Assembly: GCA_021735105.1 (NCBI GenBank) | Contig: JAIPHS010000044.1 | Location: 1-7,598 of the forward strand | DNA length: 7,598 nucleotides | DNA from: Candidatus Omnitrophota bacterium | GTDB taxonomy: Bacteria > Omnitrophota > Gorgyraeia > Duberdicusellales > 4484-171 | Reading direction: 5' to 3' | In this document: positions 5,518 through 7,598 of the stretch, piece by piece | Numbering within the stretch: the first letter of the stretch is position 1 | Layout of the letters: the number at the start of each line of letters is the position of its first letter | Program-made: the position numbers and the translations under genes | Notes under the pieces: model-generated | Seen by the model: the letters and a program-made list of their open reading frames with translations, nothing else | Databases searched by the model: none | What the model was told of the DNA's origin: nothing

Positions 5518-6222
5518 TTAGCTGCCCACTAATTGGGGTTTAGCAACTGAAATTGGGCCAAAAAGTTGTTCCTGTACAGCAACAATCTCTTTTAATTTAA
5601 TTAACTCTAAAATTGCTAAAAAAGTAACTACTATCTCTATTTTACTCTTACTCTGTGAAAATAATCTTTCCAATGATATCTTTTCCTTTTCTAAGATAAT
5701 ATGTAAAATATCATGGATTTTATCTTCAACGGTAAACTCTTCTTTCATCACTTCAAAAAAAACATCTTTAGGAACTTCTTTAAGGGCTGATTTAAATGCA
5801 CTGATTAGATCAAATATTGAAGCTTCAATATAGGTTTGACTATATTCTTTTGACACGGTGGGTGGACGGGAAAAATATTTGTTTCTTTGATCTTCTTTGT
5901 TTCGTAAAAATCCTGCTGCTTCTTTAAATTTCTCATATTCAAGTAATCTTTTAACTAAATCATCAGCTGTTTCTTCCTCTTCTGCCTCTTCCTCTTCTTC
6001 CTTTGGTAAGATATTTTTTGATTTAATGCTGATTAAATTAGCAGCCATCAATAAATATTCAGAAGCAACAGTTAAATCAAGAAGTTCCATGACTTCAAGG
6101 AATTGCAGGTATTGATCAACTACTTGTGTAATGGATATGTCAGAAATCTCTAAGTGACTTTTTTTAATCAAGTAAAGAAGTAAATCTAGAGGCCCTTCGA
6201 ATATGTCTAATTTTAGTCTCAT
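5518..6222 (-). CDS. scpA: Segregation and condensation protein A
   Basis: ScpA is the kleisin that, with ScpB, bridges the SMC heads and compacts and segregates the chromosome. It has 234 residues, normal length. The N-terminal domain starts with the family signature FEGPLDLLLYLIKK (8-21) and continues with EYLLMAANLISIKSK (55-69). An acidic linker of glutamates follows at 75-84, then the conserved LLEYEKFKEAA (93-103). The C-terminal winged helix closes with FLAILELIKLKEIVAVQE (201-218) and LFGPI. The start lies three bases after the trpS stop, a common trpS-scpA arrangement. AGGA is 12 bases from the ATG, rather far, so coupling to trpS translation is likely. The usual partner scpB does not follow; ruvB is next. 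Confidence 0.95.
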   Translation of the reverse strand: MRLKLDIFEGPLDLLLYLIKKSHLEISDISITQVVDQYLQFLEVMELLDLTVASEYLLMAANLISIKSKNILPKEEEEEAEEEETADDLVKRLLEYEKFKEAAGFLRNKEDQRNKYFSRPPTVSKEYSQTYIEASIFDLISAFKSALKEVPKDVFFEVMKEEFTVEDKIHDILHIILEKEKISLERLFSQSKSKIEIVVTFLAILELIKLKEIVAVQEQLFGPISVAKPQLVGS

Positions 6223-6225
6223 CTT

Positions 6226-7212
6226 TTAAATCAATCCTGCAGCTTTTTTTACCTCATCTAAAGTAGAAATAGCAACCTTTCTAGCCTTATCTTCTCCTTT
6301 ATTTAGTATATCATATATTTTATTTTTGTCTTTGAGTATTTCTTTCTTCTTGTCTCTTTTTGATACTAAAAATTCTTTTAGTGAATTCAACAAAATCTTT
6401 TTACATTCAACACAACCTTTCTTTGCCTGTGTACACCAATCCTTTACCTCTCTTTCTAAGCCTGAATTTACTATTTTATAATAGGAAAAAACATTACAGA
6501 TTTCGGGATGGCCGGGATCTTTTTTTCTTTTTCTAGCCGGATCAGTAAACATCCCTAAAACTTTATTTTCTAGTGACTCATCTTCTTCATCTAAAGAGAT
6601 ATAATTATTATAACTCTTACTCATCTTTCTCCCATCTAAACCAGTGAGTCTGGAAACTTTAGTTAATAAAGCCTGTGGTTCTATGAAAATTTTCTTTTTA
6701 TGAAGACTGCTAAATCTGCGCACAATTTCTCTAGCTAATTCAAGATGAGGTAATTGATCATCTCCTACAGGTACATAATCTGCTTTATACAAAACTATAT
6801 CTGAAGTTTGAAGAACTGGGTATCCCAAAAACGCATAAGTATTTATATCTTTTTCTTTTAACTGCTTAACTTGTTCTTTAAAGGTAGGGCATCGAGAAAG
6901 CCATCCTAACGGGGTAATAACAGATAGAATCATAAATAATTCAAGATGTTCTAAAATTTTAGATTGCCTGAAAATAATTGATTTTTCAGGGTCAATCCCA
7001 AAAACTAACCAATCAGCAACATTATCAACAGTTATATCTTTAATTGATTTCGGATTTTTATATTCACTCATAAGAGCATGCCAATCAGCGACCATAAAAA
7101 AACAATTATATTTTTCTTGTAAATCAATCCAATTAGATAGCGCCCCTACCCAATGGCCTAAATGGAGCTTCCCGGTTGGCCTCATCCCACTCAGTATTAC
7201 TTTCTTTTTCAT
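6226..7212 (-). CDS. trpS: Tryptophanyl-tRNA synthetase, probable [4Fe-4S] type
   Basis: This class I synthetase charges tRNA-Trp. At 328 residues it has bacterial length. The HIGH motif is HLGH (17-20) after SGMRPTGK, and the KMSKS motif is exact at 196-200. The tryptophan pocket region is YPVLQTSDIVLYKADYVPVGDDQ (131-153, family form PVLMAADILLYKADLVPVGEDQ). In the anticodon-binding part four cysteines, C239, C260, C267 and C270, form C-x20-C-x6-C-x2-C. This closely matches the iron-sulphur motif known from Thermotoga maritima TrpRS (C-x22-C-x6-C-x2-C), so a [4Fe-4S] cluster is predicted. The ATG 7212 has no obvious Shine-Dalgarno. scpA follows after three bases. An infB-trpS junction is not a usual conserved pair. 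Confidence 0.96.
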   Translation of the reverse strand: MKKKVILSGMRPTGKLHLGHWVGALSNWIDLQEKYNCFFMVADWHALMSEYKNPKSIKDITVDNVADWLVFGIDPEKSIIFRQSKILEHLELFMILSVITPLGWLSRCPTFKEQVKQLKEKDINTYAFLGYPVLQTSDIVLYKADYVPVGDDQLPHLELAREIVRRFSSLHKKKIFIEPQALLTKVSRLTGLDGRKMSKSYNNYISLDEEDESLENKVLGMFTDPARKRKKDPGHPEICNVFSYYKIVNSGLEREVKDWCTQAKKGCVECKKILLNSLKEFLVSKRDKKKEILKDKNKIYDILNKGEDKARKVAISTLDEVKKAAGLI

Positions 7213-7230
7213 TATAAATTTATTAGTTTT

Positions 7231-7317
7231 AGAAATTAGAAGATAGAGATTGGAAAGTAGAAATAAAAATTAAATCTATTTCTTATCTAACTTCTATCAT
7301 CTTCTTTCTATCTTCTC
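7231..7317. repeat. Purine/pyrimidine-rich imperfect inverted repeat between infB and trpS
   Basis: The spacer 7213-7335 holds a purine-rich half (about 7231-7265, words like AGAAATTAGAAGATAGAG) and a pyrimidine-rich half (about 7272-7317, words like TATCTAACTTCTATC). AGAAGATAG (7238-7246) pairs exactly with CTATCTTCT (7308-7316), and the inner parts are roughly complementary with gaps. No gene, clear promoter or U-run terminator is seen here. Confidence 0.6.
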
Positions 7318-7335
7318 CCAGCTTAACCTAAATGG

Positions 7336-7598
7336 TTACAATTTGCGGGAGATTACTTCCTGGCCAAAAACATCAATATAATCACCTTCTTTGATTTGAT
7401 CATAGCCTAGGCCAATTCCACATTCATAACCTTCTTTTACCTCCCGAGCATCATTCTTGAATCGTTTTAAGGTTTCAATTTTTCCTTCAAAAATAAGATC
7501 ATTACCACGAGTTAATTGACATGGGGCTCCTCGTAATATTTTGCCTTTTTCAACTTGAGATCCTGCAATAACTCCTGATTTTGAAACATTAAACACAG
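7336..7598 (-). CDS. infB: Translation initiation factor IF-2, C-terminal end (gene continues beyond the window)
   Basis: Only the last 86 or so codons are present; the 5' part lies past the right edge, and the first full codon (GTG, 7596-7594) is an internal valine, not a start. IF-2 is the GTPase that brings fMet-tRNA to the 30S subunit and promotes subunit joining. The visible part is the C-terminal beta-barrel that holds fMet-tRNA. FNVSKSGVIAGSQVEKGKI corresponds to the family pattern VFKVSKxGTIAGCxVxxGKI, and FEGKIETLKRFKND with EVKEGYECGIGL are hallmark blocks. It ends shortly after GDYIDVF, as usual. The frame is intact. It is followed by trpS rather than the common rbfA or truB. Confidence 0.95.
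   Translation of the reverse strand, partial: VFNVSKSGVIAGSQVEKGKILRGAPCQLTRGNDLIFEGKIETLKRFKNDAREVKEGYECGIGLGYDQIKEGDYIDVFGQEVISRKL

Noticed and set aside
5897..6115. Plus-strand serine-rich open frame of 72 codons
   Set aside because: The serine run is the complement of the ScpA glutamate linker; an antisense shadow.
7207..7215. TATAAT-like sequence before trpS as a promoter
   Set aside because: It overlaps the start codon, and no -35 element is placed correctly; likely just AT-rich sequence.

Overview
The window is AT-rich bacterial chromosome (roughly one third G+C by eye). All its genes lie on the minus strand, tightly packed. TGA serves as a stop in ruvB and TAG in trmD, so the code looks standard. 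The gene set is core: translation, tRNA modification, chromosome segregation, recombination and one-carbon folate metabolism. AT-richness, intergenic word-repeats and a folate cluster of acetogen type suggest an uncultured anaerobe, possibly of an Omnitrophota-like candidate lineage. That placement is a low-confidence guess. No mobile element, tRNA, rRNA or CRISPR array was seen.

In transcription order (right to left) the genes are: the 3' end of infB (IF-2); trpS, a tryptophanyl-tRNA synthetase with a four-cysteine iron-sulphur motif; scpA (condensin kleisin), 3 bases after trpS; ruvB (Holliday junction motor); tgt (tRNA-guanine transglycosylase), close behind ruvB; trmD (tRNA m1G37 methyltransferase); rplS (ribosomal protein L19); rnhB (RNase HII); fchA (methenyl-THF cyclohydrolase family); and folD (methylene-THF dehydrogenase family), 1 base after fchA. 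A further reading frame starts inside the end of folD and runs off the left edge. Its eight residues resemble the start of methylene-THF reductase (metF).

The most interesting point is the folate pair. The FolD protein aligns without gaps to well-studied FolD/MTHFD1 around the active site, but all three polar residues tied to the cyclohydrolase step are changed: Lys to Gln48, Gln to Asn92, Asp to Glu115. The conserved folate-loop and PCTP motifs are also degenerate. A separate cyclohydrolase-family gene (fchA) lies directly upstream. The simplest reading is a division of labour, with FolD as dehydrogenase only and FchA as the cyclohydrolase, perhaps feeding a reductase in the methyl branch of the Wood-Ljungdahl pathway.

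The second theme is the spacers. Each of the six spacers of about 40-120 bases carries its own short word repeated two or more times: ATCTGTG, GGTTAATT, CCTAAT, GTCCTAC, ACGAAT and an AGAAGATAG-type word. Some are arranged as inverted repeats that could fold into hairpins. In rnhB and trmD the repeat runs into the gene and supplies the last codons and the stop. There is no gene-free stretch longer than about 120 bases.
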